Shown in pieces: positions 33,798 through 44,950 of a stretch of DNA of 64,000 bases (position 1 is the stretch's first letter; every line of letters starts with the position of its first letter). Location: positions 3,534,001 to 3,598,000 of the forward strand of contig NC_026504.1 of NCBI RefSeq assembly GCF_000182925.2, given 5' to 3'. The stretch comes from Neurospora crassa OR74A. Taxonomy: Eukaryota; Ascomycota; Sordariomycetes; Sordariales; Sordariaceae. Made by a program: the position numbers and the translations under genes. The notes beneath the pieces are model-generated. The model saw nothing but the letters and a program-made list of their open reading frames with translations, had not been told where the DNA came from and made no database searches.

Positions 33798-36474
33798 TCA
33801 CCCAATGACGACTTTCATGCTGAGACTTTCCAAGAAGCCACTAAGATCCTCCTTCTTGACCTCCACGACGCAGTGCTCAAAGCTGTCGATGCGCACTCTG
33901 GCATTAGTCTCCGCCACCACGTCTTGGAACGCTGTTCCGAATTTGTTGAGGCCGTAGCCCCTTTCAAGTTCCTGATCGAGCTCGTCCTCGTCTTCGTCCG
34001 ACTCATCATCGTCGTCCGAGTCCGTATCAGAGAGATCCGAGTCGTCGTCACTATCTTCCTCGTTGTCCTCCTCCTCGTCCTCATCGCCGCCGGCGTCGGA
34101 CTTGGCTTTCTTTTTCTCTTCTTTTTCCTTTCTCTTGGCCTCCTTCTTCTCGGCCTTGATCTTTTCCTTGATCCTTCTCTGCATCTCCTTGGCTTTAGCT
34201 TTGGCCTCTTTTTCTTCGGCTCGCTTCTTGGCCGATTCACGATCGAGAAACTTTGTGTCTGGCCCACCGCCGCCACCAGTACCGACGACAACATACACTC
34301 CGCGCTTGTCATCTAGACTAGCCACTACGAGAGGTGTGCCACGACCGCCATGGGCGAGCCTCCCGCCAGTGGCTTCTTTTTCCTGTTCCGCGAGTGCTTC
34401 ACCGATCCAGAGCGCTAGCTTGGTCAAAGCGCCGGGGTGGTTGAAGAGTGTCGCATCTGGTGAGTCCTTGACCACGCACATGCGAAATGCGCGCAGATGA
34501 GATATTTGTTTCTTCTTCAAAATTGTCGTGCCAGTGGTGAAGATGGCCTTGTGTAGATACTGCGCCGTGGGAAGGCCAGCCTTAAGGGCCTCGATGTCCT
34601 CCAGCGCATCATACGCCTCCCAGAACCTGGGGATCCACTCCTCACTTTGGCTCTGGTTGTTGTCTACGTCGAGAAGATCCTGAGATGGGCCAGCAGGAAG
34701 GTCATCAGCACTAGTGGTGTTCTTCCCCACTTCCAACAGGGCTCCGACTACGACACCGACATCTTGCGCACTCAGGGTTGCCCTCCAACCCCAACTGCGT
34801 ACAAAGCCCCATCCATCTTTGGCACCTCCACGATCTTTCCCGTCCGTGTCTATGGTCGGGACAAGTTCGTCGAGGTTGTAGAGAGACGCGTATTTTAGTA
34901 GTTTGGTGCGAAGTTCGCGCTTCAACATCATGTCCATGTGGGCATAACTCTGCTTGCACTGCACCAGACTGACACCCATCTTGGCGAGAAGCTTGTGTAA
35001 TCGCTTCATGCCAGCCTCGCTCCACGTCTTTAGCCGAGAGAAGAGGTAGGGTGAGTGAAGCATGCTGTCGTATAAACTCCAGTGCCTAATAAGCAGGAAC
35101 TTGGGCTCCGGCGACAACCTGATACTGGTATCCTCCGGACTTCGAGCGGTTGTTGGGATAATTCCTGTCGTCTCGGGGAGCACCCGGCCGTTTCCTATCT
35201 CTGGTGGGTTGAGACGTCTGACCTCGTCTCGCAGAAGCTGCCGTATTCTCGCACCACGCATGCCGAGCCAACCGGAAATGCGGGCGTCTGACCTGCGAGC
35301 TGCTACCGCAATACCGGCAGATGAGCGGCCGTACAGCTCCATCGACGTGACCCCAACGATCGCTAACCATAGCAGGTCGTTGTCTTCACGACCCAGTTCT
35401 GACGCAAGGGAGTACATCATGGACGAGATGGGCTCCGAATATGATGTACCCAGTCGGTAGTACTCGCGCAAAACTCCCTCGTTTTCTCGTCGTAGTCGTA
35501 GCAATCTCCGTCGGAGGGTGTTGGCTGAAGGGCCTCTGGGTGGTTGTGCAGCAGGCGGAGCTTCCAGCGCGTCACTGGAAAATAGGGCATCGTCGCGTAG
35601 AGATATGAGACCACGGTGTTGCGGTCGTCGAGGCGAATCTGGAATTGGACTCGACTGTATCTGGCATGAGAGATGTATTACTATGAAGAAATCGGAATGT
35701 ACTCACCGAATTGCTTCTTCGTCGCTGTCTGGGTCGGTCGTCTTCATCATCGTCCTCGTCGAAGTCCGACCATGATTTCCTCTTTCTGCCTGCAACAACC
35801 GATGTATCGCCCGTGTCTTCCTCGTTCTCGCTTTCGTCTTCATCACTGTCGCCCAAGTCTCGGCCATCATCTTCGATTTCGGGCATATCCACTAGCGCCA
35901 GATACGCATCTCGTTCCTTGGAGAGCTCATCTTCAATGTCGCCGTCATCCATGACAATGATGCCGCCTTTGCCTGGTTTGTATGCTCGCTCTATCCGGCC
36001 GCCATTGACACCAATGGGGGTTCGCGCAGAGAATGTCCTGGCCTCTTGCGTCTCTGGTTCGAGGGGAAAGCCGCCGAAAACGTTGCCCAAGTTCCACGGG
36101 CGATGGGAGTCGATCACCCACACCTCTACACCCCCAAAGGTATTTTCTTCGCCCTCGGGCTCAAGTCCCAAAACTGTGCCGAGGTCAACCATACCACCCA
36201 CTCCCAAGCATACGACGACTCCTCCAGCACCACCACGGGTCTCCATCATGGGGCTGACGAGCTCAGTGCCGGCACGTTCGAGGTCGGAGTAGCCAGCGAC
36301 TGGCTGGATCTTGTGCGGAATATAGTCATGTTTGAGAAGTTGGGTTAGGATACGGCAGGCACATAGCGCATCGGTTTCGAGAGCGACCAAGATGAGGACG
36401 GGCGGCGATAGTGGATGGCGGGTATTTTGCAAGTGGAGGTAGAGTTTTGATATAAGCTGTCGAGGGAGATACAT
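33798..36474 (-). CDS. cdc45: cell division control protein 45 (CMG helicase subunit)
   Basis: Two exons, 35707-36474 and 33798-35660, joined in phase 0 across a 46-nt intron (GTGAGT...ATGCCAG), give 876 aa. The N-terminus MYLPRQLISKLYLHLQNTRH and the HDYIPHKIQPVAGYSDLERA block are the hallmark of fungal Cdc45, as is VEVWVIDSHRPWNLGNVF. The middle has an acidic segment (DLGDSDEDESENEED) and a basic one. Cdc45 is part of the Cdc45-MCM-GINS replicative helicase and has an inactive DHH-phosphoesterase (RecJ-like) fold. Near the C-terminus, about residues 730-820, there is a long charged insert: first Lys/Glu-rich, likely helical, then almost purely Asp/Glu/Ser, before the conserved end (AFQDVVAETNARVRIDSFEH and SMKVVIG). 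I do not recall such an insert in animal Cdc45. The intron is very short, at the lower limit for fungi, but the frame and protein both require it. Confidence 0.94.
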
Positions 36475-39400
36475 TGCGAAGGGAGAATCGGTATCGAGGG
36501 TGGATCAGCGAGGGAAATCGGCTGGGGACGGATTGTCGAGGCGGGGCGGCGAGGCGACGTCGTCGTGGGATATTCGCCGGCGTGGAACACTTCAGTTGTA
36601 GTTTACTCGAGGTAACTAACTTCGAACTCTGTTCACTGGGCAGAAAAAAAACCGACGGGGGATGCGCGACGCGGCCTGCCCCGCGTTAAGAGCTTTCTGC
36701 TCTGGACTATGTAGCTTGAAATATACGATGGCAAAAAAATACTGGTGTGATGGCGATGCACGTCAGTCGGATAGTGTTGTCGCGGTCGACAATAATTCGG
36801 GCGAGGGATGATGGTGTTGATAGGAGTGTTCCTTTGTTGATGTTGGCCAGGATCCTTTAATTGACATGGAAGGGCGGCCAACCAGCGCTGCGCTTCGGAC
36901 GCGCTTCGAGACGCGACTCTGTGAAAGTGGTTTTGTGCCAGGGCGGGCACAGCGTGCATTACTTAGATATCAACCACTGCAGTGGACTGCAGGGGGGGCG
37001 TCAGCACAAAGCGTGCAGTGAAAGGACGCGGCCGGAGCGACCAGTTTGCTTGTACCTAGAGGTACCTCTACGTACTTGTAGTGGGGCTTTGGGTTTTGGG
37101 CAGGCAAGACGGGAGGTACCTATTGTAGAGCTGGGTAAAGTACCTACCTACCTACTGCGTACAGTAGTATATCAAGAAATGGCGGGGTACAACGCGAAGT
37201 GGAATTGCCCAGGGCAGCTGCTGACAGCCAAGGCCACAGGGGCACCCCGGGGCGGCCATCCCTCGACCGAAGCACGGGCATTGGTACAGTAAGTAGGTAG
37301 GTAATAAGGTAAACCAGGTAGGTACATCATAGCCCGGCAAATGCCTGCCCAGAGGACAACGGAACAACGGCCAGTAAGGTTCCTGCACGACAGCAATGCG
37401 ATAGAAGCTTCCACTTCTGCAACTTGTCCACCTGGTCGAACGTGGAATTTCACGAGAATTTCTGCCGGCCGATGTCCCTGGATTTTAGTGAACTCTTTAG
37501 TTGCCGTGGAATCATCTGAGAACACTGTCACCGTGGGGCTGCCCAACAGCTGGAACTGAACTAATTTATCAACCTGGGTGACCAGCTGTGCTCTTTCCAC
37601 TCCATCTCCTACCATAGCATAGGTAGGTGTCCAGACAGGCATCGATGTCCCACAGAAAGGTCCGCGGTGAAGGAACGGACCGGGGATGATGAACTATTCC
37701 GAAATTGCAGAGTGCGGATTGAAGTACAATACCTAGCACAGGAAGGGACCATCTAACGATGTGCTTTCCAATCCTGGATTCCGGATCAGCGTCTCCGGAT
37801 TTCCGATTCGACCTATAATCCAGCTTCCATCTTCGCTTCTCTTCCTCTGTTTAGTTTGGTCCCTCTTTTGTCAATCCACATTTCCATCATTGCTTGGATC
37901 ACAACACAACAACTGCCGCACACCAGACACCACTCACAACACTGGCCATCCACCACGACACCCACACCACGCCCCGTCTCGTCGGCGACAGTCTCAATTT
38001 CACTCCATCCGTGCTACTACAGTAGCCAGCCGGCCTGCCAAGCCAGCCACGACGGCGGCCACTCTTGCGGCCCACGCTTTTCTACGGTCAACCTGACCGC
38101 TCCTCTGCCTTCACTGACCAAAGCAGGAAGGAGGCTGTTCAGAGGAACTGACTGATGGTTGGGCCCAGCAACGAGGTGATCGACACGCTTCTCAAAACAC
38201 TTGTGGTTTGTAAGTTGCCCTGGGGTGCGTCTACCGTGTAGTAGTGTACACTAGAGTCAAGCATGGAAGCGACCCGGGGACTTGGGCAGGTAGCCAGCCA
38301 GACCTTGCCAGATATACGCTACTTTTGGACGCGGTAACAAATTGCAGCGTATACCCATAGATCGGCAAGCTGCTGTTTGATGCGAGGGGAAACGATGGGG
38401 CCGAGTACCCATGAGGCCATGGGCTCACCACCATGTTTACTGCGCCATACAAAACCTATCAGCTCGTTGCTCACTTGGTACTTGATACCCGACGAGCTTG
38501 TCGTATCCCCCTCTCTTGCGTGTTTTCTCGGTGTACAAAAGTGGTGTATTTGTACCATGGCGGAGCTCTTGCCGGTCCGATTGCTTACAATGGTTCAGGT
38601 CGAGGACATGTTCTGTCCCCTCACGAGAAAAAGAAAAGCTGGGTCCCGGGAGTTCGGGTAGCCACCAGAGTGGTCTCCCAGGACAAGGACAAGGTGGGCA
38701 ACGGTGGCAGATGTGGACTCGCCCCGTCTCCCGATACATATCGTCCATTCCGATCCCTCGCAGATTCCCCAGCAATTCCCTGCTCCGCCAACTTCCGTTT
38801 CCGGGCCTGTCGGGCGGCTGAAAGTTTCCGCTCTCATTCCAAGATCCGTCACTTTGGGATTTCCCATTGTGCCACATGGCCAATGAAAAAGGGCTCCTCA
38901 TGCGGAAAGGACTTGTCGTTGCTTGTTCAAACGTGTAAAAACGAGACAAGCCAATGGGCCAAGCGGCCTCAGTGCATGTTCGACTGTTTCGGGGACGACA
39001 TCCTATTCTAGAATCCTGCCCTTGCTCGCTCGTCCATGGGTAGCTCTCGCAAACCCCATGCCAATCTCTACCGGAAGGCCTGCACTCGTACCCGACAGGT
39101 CGGTAACAGGCTTGGTCCTGCCTCTGGTGTGTCTGGTTTGCTGGGTGTGGTGTGTGTGTCGGCACGGCTGGGCAGATTGGCTTCCCTGGCTCCCTGGCCT
39201 GCCGCCCGAGACCAGGGGGGTGTCAGACTGGAACTGTCCCAGCACGGTGGGCTCTGTTGCGGCTCCCGCAGCGGTTGTGGGATGATGGATCCAGAGCTGG
39301 GGGAGGGGTTCGTCTGCCGAACTGGCTTGCAAGGTGCTACGCTGTGTGTCCTGGCTACGCTGCCGGGACGCTACTGGTACGTTTCCGACTTCGAATCTCT

Positions 39401-40074
39401 GCTTCCACGTAGTACACTACATAAGGCCATAGAGACCTCTTAGCGCGGCAACGCTTCAGGTTTCTTGGTCTTTAGCACGTAGCAGACGGGGCCTGACTGA
39501 GACCCGAGTTTGGGCTACTCGGTGCGCTGGTGCTGGAGATGCATAGATGGCGTTTTCTCATATGCATCCGGCCCATGTCATTAGAGATCCCTTCCCCCTT
39601 GATTGGCGCCCCGGTAACTTATCATACCCACTCCGCTCTATACACGCCCCTCATAGCCCAGGTAACTATGGTTTTCTTTGCGGTGTCTACTGTGTGTATA
39701 AGCCCCGAGTATCCACGGCACTCCGCCTTTTGAAGCTCTTCATTGGGACTTGATGCTATGTCTCCAATATCAGATATTTCCCCCCTGCCCCCGCCTGCTC
39801 GTCTCTCTCTTCTGCTTGGTTGGGGCTTCTCCGACAAGTCCAAGTGAATGACGAGTCTCTTCCCAGGCTGACCCGAAAGACCATAAGCACCCATTGGTAA
39901 CGTCTTTCTGGAGCCCCAGTTTCGATTTCCTTCTACCTGATCCACCACGATCTCTCCGACCAGGCATTCCTGTTCCTTATCTACAACTTCCCTCGGCCTT
40001 TCCAGAACATCAACCACCCAAGCGAATCCAGCAGCGAGGCGACATATGCTTTGTCCAAGAAGGTGAGGTGGATC
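36475..40074. other. 3.6-kb gene-poor divergent region
   Basis: This stretch lies between the divergent CDC45 and methyltransferase genes. It contains dense TACCTACC-type motifs near 37053-37160 and 37285-37325. Overlapping open frames on both strands at 38377-39443 have no recognisable domain, and their amino acid makeup looks random. An ATG at 39758 opens a 29-codon frame (MSPISDISPLPPPARL) and could mark an upstream exon of the methyltransferase gene, but I could not join it convincingly. Confidence 0.45.
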
Positions 40075-41417
40075 ATGCACCTCCAGCTTCGACACTCGGT
40101 ACTTACACCTCTCAGGATCGAATCAAACGTCAACCCGGAGAATCGAGAGGAGATCTGTTCTGGACCACTTGACAACGAGATGGAACAAGGTGCGGGCGTT
40201 ATCGAGCCGCTGGCCGAGGGCGAATGGCAGAGCGGGGAGGATACAGCCACCTCGGATTATGACCCAAGCATAGCCGAGTCGCGATATGGCTCTCTTACAT
40301 CCAGCGTGAATGACCACGTCTGGGAATATGGAAGGTGCGTATCAGGGGAAGGGTCACTCAACACTCTTCGTTTGTGCTGTTGCTAATGCTCGGTCCAGGC
40401 GGTACCATACGTTTCGCGAAGGAAGATACCCGATACCCAACGATGACCTCGAGTACAACCGCGAGTACATGCGGCATGCCATGCTCAAGGAGATACTGGA
40501 AGGAAAACTATTTATTGCGCCGATTGGAACTCGTCCCCAAAAGATTGCCGATCTGGGGACTGGATTTGGCGATTGGGCCATCGAGAGTACGTACCGAGTG
40601 AGAATTGCGGTGAGCCACTCTCGCTTCGTTCGTACGTCAAACTGACACTTTGCCAGTGGGAGAGACTTATCCTAGCGCCAAAGTAGTAGGCGTTGACTTG
40701 TCTCCAATTCAGCCTGTCTGGATTCCTCCCAATGTCGAGTTTGTGGTAGACGATATCGAAGACGAATGGGTACAAGACTCGGACTTTGACTTTATCCATT
40801 TGCGCTGGGTCAGTATAACGCTCAAAGACAACGAAACGCTATTCCGGAGAATATTTGAGTAAGACTGCTTCTGTCACCTGTCACCTCTTTTTTGATCCCG
40901 CTAATGTGTACGGCGCAGGAACCTTAAGCCTGGCGGCTGGGTTGAGTCCGTAGAAGTGAAGCCGCGCGTTTTCAGCGATGATGACACGGTTAAACCTGAT
41001 CACGCGCTGTTAAGATTTTATGATCTTACGCGCGAGGTGCTCTCAACCAGATACGGATTCCAGGTTGAAATCGCCCATCGCATCTCCGAGTTGATGCAAA
41101 GAATAGGTTTCATCAACGTGCGGGAAATCGTCATGAAGGTACCGGTGGGTGAGTGGCCCAGGGACCAGCATCAGCGCATCATAGGGCGGCTCATGAAGGA
41201 GGTAAGCATGGATCTATGTGTTGCCATGTCGGCCAGGCCGTTTATCGAAAACGGAATGGAGGAGAAGGAGAGAGAGGAACTCCAAAGCAGTGTGAAGGCT
41301 GTGCTGAACGACCGGCGAGTCCATGCGCAATTGCCGGTATACTTCATAGTAGGCCAGAAGCCGCCATTGAGCGCGCATCCGAGTACAACGAGTTTCGGCA
41401 GTAGTCAGCAGACATAG
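40075..41417 (+). CDS. LaeA-like SAM-dependent methyltransferase
   Basis: Exons 40075-40334, 40399-40586, 40657-40858 and 40919-41417 give 382 aa from the first in-frame ATG. Introns of 64, 70 and 60 nt have GTGCGT, GTACGT and GTAAGA donors, CTAAT or CTGAC branch sites and CAG acceptors, and each keeps the frame. After an acidic, disordered N-terminus comes VWEYGRRYHTFREGRYPIPN, the typical entry to this family, then the SAM motif KIADLGTGFGDWAIEMGETY, VVGVDLSPIQP, FDFIHLRWVSITLKD and NLKPGGWVESVEV. LaeA and its relatives are fungal methyltransferases; LaeA regulates secondary metabolism in the nucleus, but many relatives have unknown targets, and this one cannot be assigned. The 5' end is uncertain: a 53-nt intron at 40063-40115 would allow a start at 40046 or upstream. 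No biosynthetic cluster genes lie nearby. Confidence 0.85.
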
Positions 41418-41782
41418 GAATTTGGTGAAGAATCGAGAAACAAAAAGGATTCAGATTTGTTCTTTTTTCCGAGGTGTTCTTCGGAGTCGATGTTGACATG
41501 TCACATCGGCTCTTCAGTCAAACCATACTGTCGGGTCCGAATTCCACTTCCCCAACAAGCGAGCAGCCGTTGATTTGCATGCGCAGTACAGTACGTAAGC
41601 ACGACACGACCTTTGTTACTTTTGCGTTCCACCTTGAAACCCGACAGTTTGGATCATTTGGATCTGAGTCAAGGGCCGAACCCGAGTTGTCGGGTAAGGG
41701 GGTGGGGCCAAACCGAGGGAAAAACGGGCGAAGGGGCGCCCCAGGACTCGAGGGGGGTGAGCGTTGGCGCCTGGGTTCATGT

Positions 41783-41807
41783 GGTGGTGGTGGTGGTGGT
41801 GGTGGTG
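41783..41807. repeat. GGT trinucleotide microsatellite
   Basis: Eight consecutive GGT units, intergenic. Confidence 0.85.
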
Positions 41808-42481
41808 CAAACTGCAGCAAGCTGACAAGAAGCTGAGGTGAGGAGACGCCCAGTCACTCCCAGTGTGCCGGGGACACCTTGAAAGGGATGCCCAGAAGGG
41901 TTCCGGCCACCGCTGCTCCCATGGCGCCGTCATTCCCGCCATACAGGAAGAGTTTTTTTTTTAGTTTTTTTTGTTTTCTTGTGGGCGATCCACGATCAAA
42001 TCGGGCATGTCATTGGGCGGGGTTCATTTCAATTCAGGGTCAAATGAAAGCAGCGTTGCTTTTCACGACCTATTTCTGCTCGTGGCACAGTGTCTGCGTT
42101 CTCGACCTCATTTGGTTCTGAATCACCGGAGCTATTCCCGTTGCCGGGTTGTGGTTTCGATGGCGGAGTGTCTCATGAACTATCGACGTTACACAAGCCC
42201 AGTGGGCGTTGTCGCTGCTACACTACACTAAACTAGCTGGCAGTTGGCAGCAGGCAAATCGTTCGTCCAATCATCTCGTCAGCCAATGGGAAGCACGTGC
42301 CATGCGTGCATAACTTGCATAAACCGCGCACGCACAATAAAGCTGTGCACACGACGGTATCAACGTGGGATTCGTCAACCTGGTTGGCTACTCTCTTTCA
42401 ACTTGCTTCCCCCCTTTTTGTCGTCCTCTCACAATCCTTAGCCAAGTAAACAAACACCCCCGCCATCTTGTCAGCAAGGTC

Positions 42482-42490
42482 ATGCCATGA
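42482..42490 (+). promoter_or_regulatory. minimal upstream ORF before the JmjC start
   Basis: ATG-CCA-TGA at 42482-42490 lies in the same frame as, and one codon before, the main ATG at 42494. A third ATG at 42487 overlaps both in another frame. If the transcript starts upstream, scanning ribosomes would meet these first; a control of translation by reinitiation or leaky scanning is inferred only. Confidence 0.5.
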
Positions 42491-42493
42491 GAA

Positions 42494-44347
42494 ATGAGAA
42501 CTACGTCAACGTCAAAACTTATCGGGCTTTGCCTAAGCGCAGTCCAACAGATTATTCAAGAATGCGCCTACTTCGCTAACGCCGAATCTGCTTTTTCATC
42601 ATCGTCTCCATCACCCCCTCAAAATGCTGGCCCACCAAAGCCTCCATCCAACGTCGATAGCTCAAGAGGTCTCCGGCTCTACGGCCTGGAAGGCTGCCAA
42701 GAACCATTAGTTGAACTGTTATGCCGACAAGCGTCGAGAATCCTGCAGCTCTATGGAACCAGTTCAGGCGATGCCGGTTCCAGCGATCATGCCAGTCTCC
42801 AACCCGGGGCAGAACGCGAAAAGGCCATTGCACTGGTAAAGAGAAGACTTGAGCTCTTGACAAAAACCGCATATGGCAAGTTCTATGCGTACATGTACAA
42901 GGAAGTGCCGGCCTGCTGGCGACAGCTTTACACGGATGCGGCGATCTTGAGGTTTGCGGTTTTAGTTTTGCTTGAGTTTAACTTTCAAGCTGATGCGGGA
43001 TCGAAGGAGGACGCTGATGAGAAGGAGAAGGAGAGGAGGATGAAGAGGAAGATGATTGTTGATGAGATGGTCAAAACGCTGGATCTGAGTTTGATATTAG
43101 CTGGGGCTGCGGGCCAGAGCCGCGGCAGGAAGTGGGTTGATGAAGCTTTTGCGTTGTTGGACGATGTTCTTGGGGATATGTCAGCTGTGACCACAGCTGC
43201 TGCTGCTGGTGGAGCAAAAAAGGGTAATGATGATGAGCAGGAAGGCGAAAGACCACAGAAGAAGCGGCGTCTCTCATCGTCTCCCAACACCAAGGACGAA
43301 GTGATCAAGGGAATCAACGACACCTGGCACAACACGCCATCCTTTTCCACCATTGAACCCTTCACGCCGCCCGTCAAGAACCCGATCTCAAGGGTTTCTG
43401 CCGAGTCCCTCTCCATTGAAGCATTTCAGTCACATTTTGCGAAACCTCGCCCAGACGGTAACCCAGGCCCAGCTCCCTTGATTATCACAGGTCTGGTAGA
43501 CCATTGGCCGGCACTCACCACCCACCCCTGGAACAAGCCAGCCTACCTCTTATCTCGCACGCTCTCCGGCCGGCGGCTCGTACCTGTCGAGATCGGCCGC
43601 AGCTACGTTGACGAAGGCTGGGGGCAAAAAATCATCTCGTTCGGCGAGTTCCTATCCAAGTACATCGACGCTTCTATCCCCTACACTCCCTCATCTTCCA
43701 ACGTATCGCCTTTCCTCTCCTCGTCATCCTCAGCTCAACCGCAACCATCATCCTCCGACCTACTACCTGAAAAAGACAACACCCAGATAGCATACCTAGC
43801 GCAGCACCCCCTCTTTCTCCAACTGCCCCGTTTACGACAAGACATTCTGATTCCGGATCTCTGCTACACCGCGCCTCCCCCACACCCAACAGACCCAAGT
43901 CAAGATCAACCGGAACTTGACTCGCCGCAACTCAACGCCTGGTTTGGCCCACCGGGCACGATCACCCCGTTGCACACGGACCCGTACCACAATTTGCTGG
44001 TGCAAGTAGTTGGGAGGAAGTATGTGCGGTTGTATGGGCCAGAGCAGACGGTGAGGATGAGGCCAAGGGGGAAGGAGGGGGGCGTGGAGATGGGGAACAC
44101 GAGTCAGGTTGATGTTGGGGTTGTTGAAGGGTGGGATAAGTTGGAGGGAGATGATAAAGAGGGGGTAAAGTCAGGAGATGAAGGGGGCAGGGAGAATAGT
44201 GAAATGGGTTGGGAGGAGGACTTTAACAATGTGCCGTTTGTGGATTGCATTTTGGAGCCGGGAGATACCCTATACATACCGATCGGGTGGTGGCATTATG
44301 TGAGGGGGTTGAGTGTTAGTTTCAGCGTTAGTTTCTGGTGGAATTAG
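42494..44347 (+). CDS. JmjC domain protein, JMJD5/KDM8-like
   Basis: A single exon of 617 aa. The first 290 residues are helical with low-complexity inserts. The cupin-type JmjC domain covers about residues 310-617: it begins with ESLSIEAFQSHFAKPRPD and LIITGLVDHWPALTTHPWNK, followed by LVPVEIGRSYVDEGWGQKII. The iron-binding His494 and Asp496 are in ITPLHTDPYHNLLVQVVGRK and the second His601 in YIPIGWWHYVRGLSVSFSVS at the very C-terminus. The 2-oxoglutarate-binding Lys is likely the one in VVGRKYVRLY. This layout (HxD...H at the end of the protein, DHWPA block near the start) fits JMJD5, which in animals acts as an arginyl hydroxylase or a protease-like enzyme on histone tails; its fungal substrate is not known. 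Two acidic or Ser-rich inserts widen the domain. The ATG at 42494 has two other ATGs within the preceding 12 nt. Confidence 0.9.
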   Translation: MRTTSTSKLIGLCLSAVQQIIQECAYFANAESAFSSSSPSPPQNAGPPKPPSNVDSSRGLRLYGLEGCQEPLVELLCRQASRILQLYGTSSGDAGSSDHASLQPGAEREKAIALVKRRLELLTKTAYGKFYAYMYKEVPACWRQLYTDAAILRFAVLVLLEFNFQADAGSKEDADEKEKERRMKRKMIVDEMVKTLDLSLILAGAAGQSRGRKWVDEAFALLDDVLGDMSAVTTAAAAGGAKKGNDDEQEGERPQKKRRLSSSPNTKDEVIKGINDTWHNTPSFSTIEPFTPPVKNPISRVSAESLSIEAFQSHFAKPRPDGNPGPAPLIITGLVDHWPALTTHPWNKPAYLLSRTLSGRRLVPVEIGRSYVDEGWGQKIISFGEFLSKYIDASIPYTPSSSNVSPFLSSSSSAQPQPSSSDLLPEKDNTQIAYLAQHPLFLQLPRLRQDILIPDLCYTAPPPHPTDPSQDQPELDSPQLNAWFGPPGTITPLHTDPYHNLLVQVVGRKYVRLYGPEQTVRMRPRGKEGGVEMGNTSQVDVGVVEGWDKLEGDDKEGVKSGDEGGRENSEMGWEEDFNNVPFVDCILEPGDTLYIPIGWWHYVRGLSVSFSVSFWWN

Positions 44348-44950
44348 GCATGGTTTTCTCATTGAACGGCCGTACTTGATTAATTCTTTGCCAACATGAA
44401 GTTATTCCCATGCTTGGCATCGACTTTCTTTTCACATGCAATGACCTGACGGGCGGTTGCCCCTTTTCGCACTTCCATGTACAGTTCCTGTCCAATGGGA
44501 AAAAGAGGTCAGGGGCAATTAAACGGCTGGACATTCAACCCTTGTCTTAGGCACCACACCACACTACCGAAACCCCTGTAGCACGATGGCGATTAGCAGG
44601 CCCACAAGGCTGGAACGCGCCGAAGCTCCCCACAATAATGGGTGTATTCGTCATTTTGGACATCTGTCTTTTGTTTGTCTTTCTTTCCTCCTCCCGGTTT
44701 CCAGGAACTTCGTCTTCGCCTTCACGATTCAGTTCGCGCCACTCGTTTTGCGCTTTGAACAAGCACCAATTTGATCAATCGATCCCTTCGACCCCGACAT
44801 TCCTTACCTGTTCCACGATAAGCGACCAATGTTACCCCAAATGATCAGGTAGCTCGCCATCACGCATTCGCTACCTACCTTTCTCCTCGAACTTGTCCTC
44901 GAATTCTCCGAACTACGGAAACCGTCGCAAACACGATCGCATACCCAACG
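44348..44950. other. intergenic region between the JmjC and ALG7 genes
   Basis: About 600 bp with the 3' end of the JmjC gene and the promoter and leader of ALG7. No other feature was seen. Confidence 0.55.

Larger units (their letters stand above)
41418..42493. other. intergenic region upstream of the JmjC gene
   Basis: About 1.1 kb. It holds a GGT microsatellite near 41783-41807 and a T-rich tract near 41952-41978. It should contain the 3' end of the methyltransferase transcript and the promoter of the JmjC gene. No gene is seen. Confidence 0.5.

Noticed and set aside
38433-39165. Overlapping open frames of 192 and 242 codons on opposite strands
   Set aside because: No domain, no start in good context, no intron pattern, and composition looks random; likely non-coding.
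39622-40095. A 157-codon minus-strand frame overlapping the 5' region of the methyltransferase gene
   Set aside because: It is antisense to probable leader sequence and has no recognisable motif.
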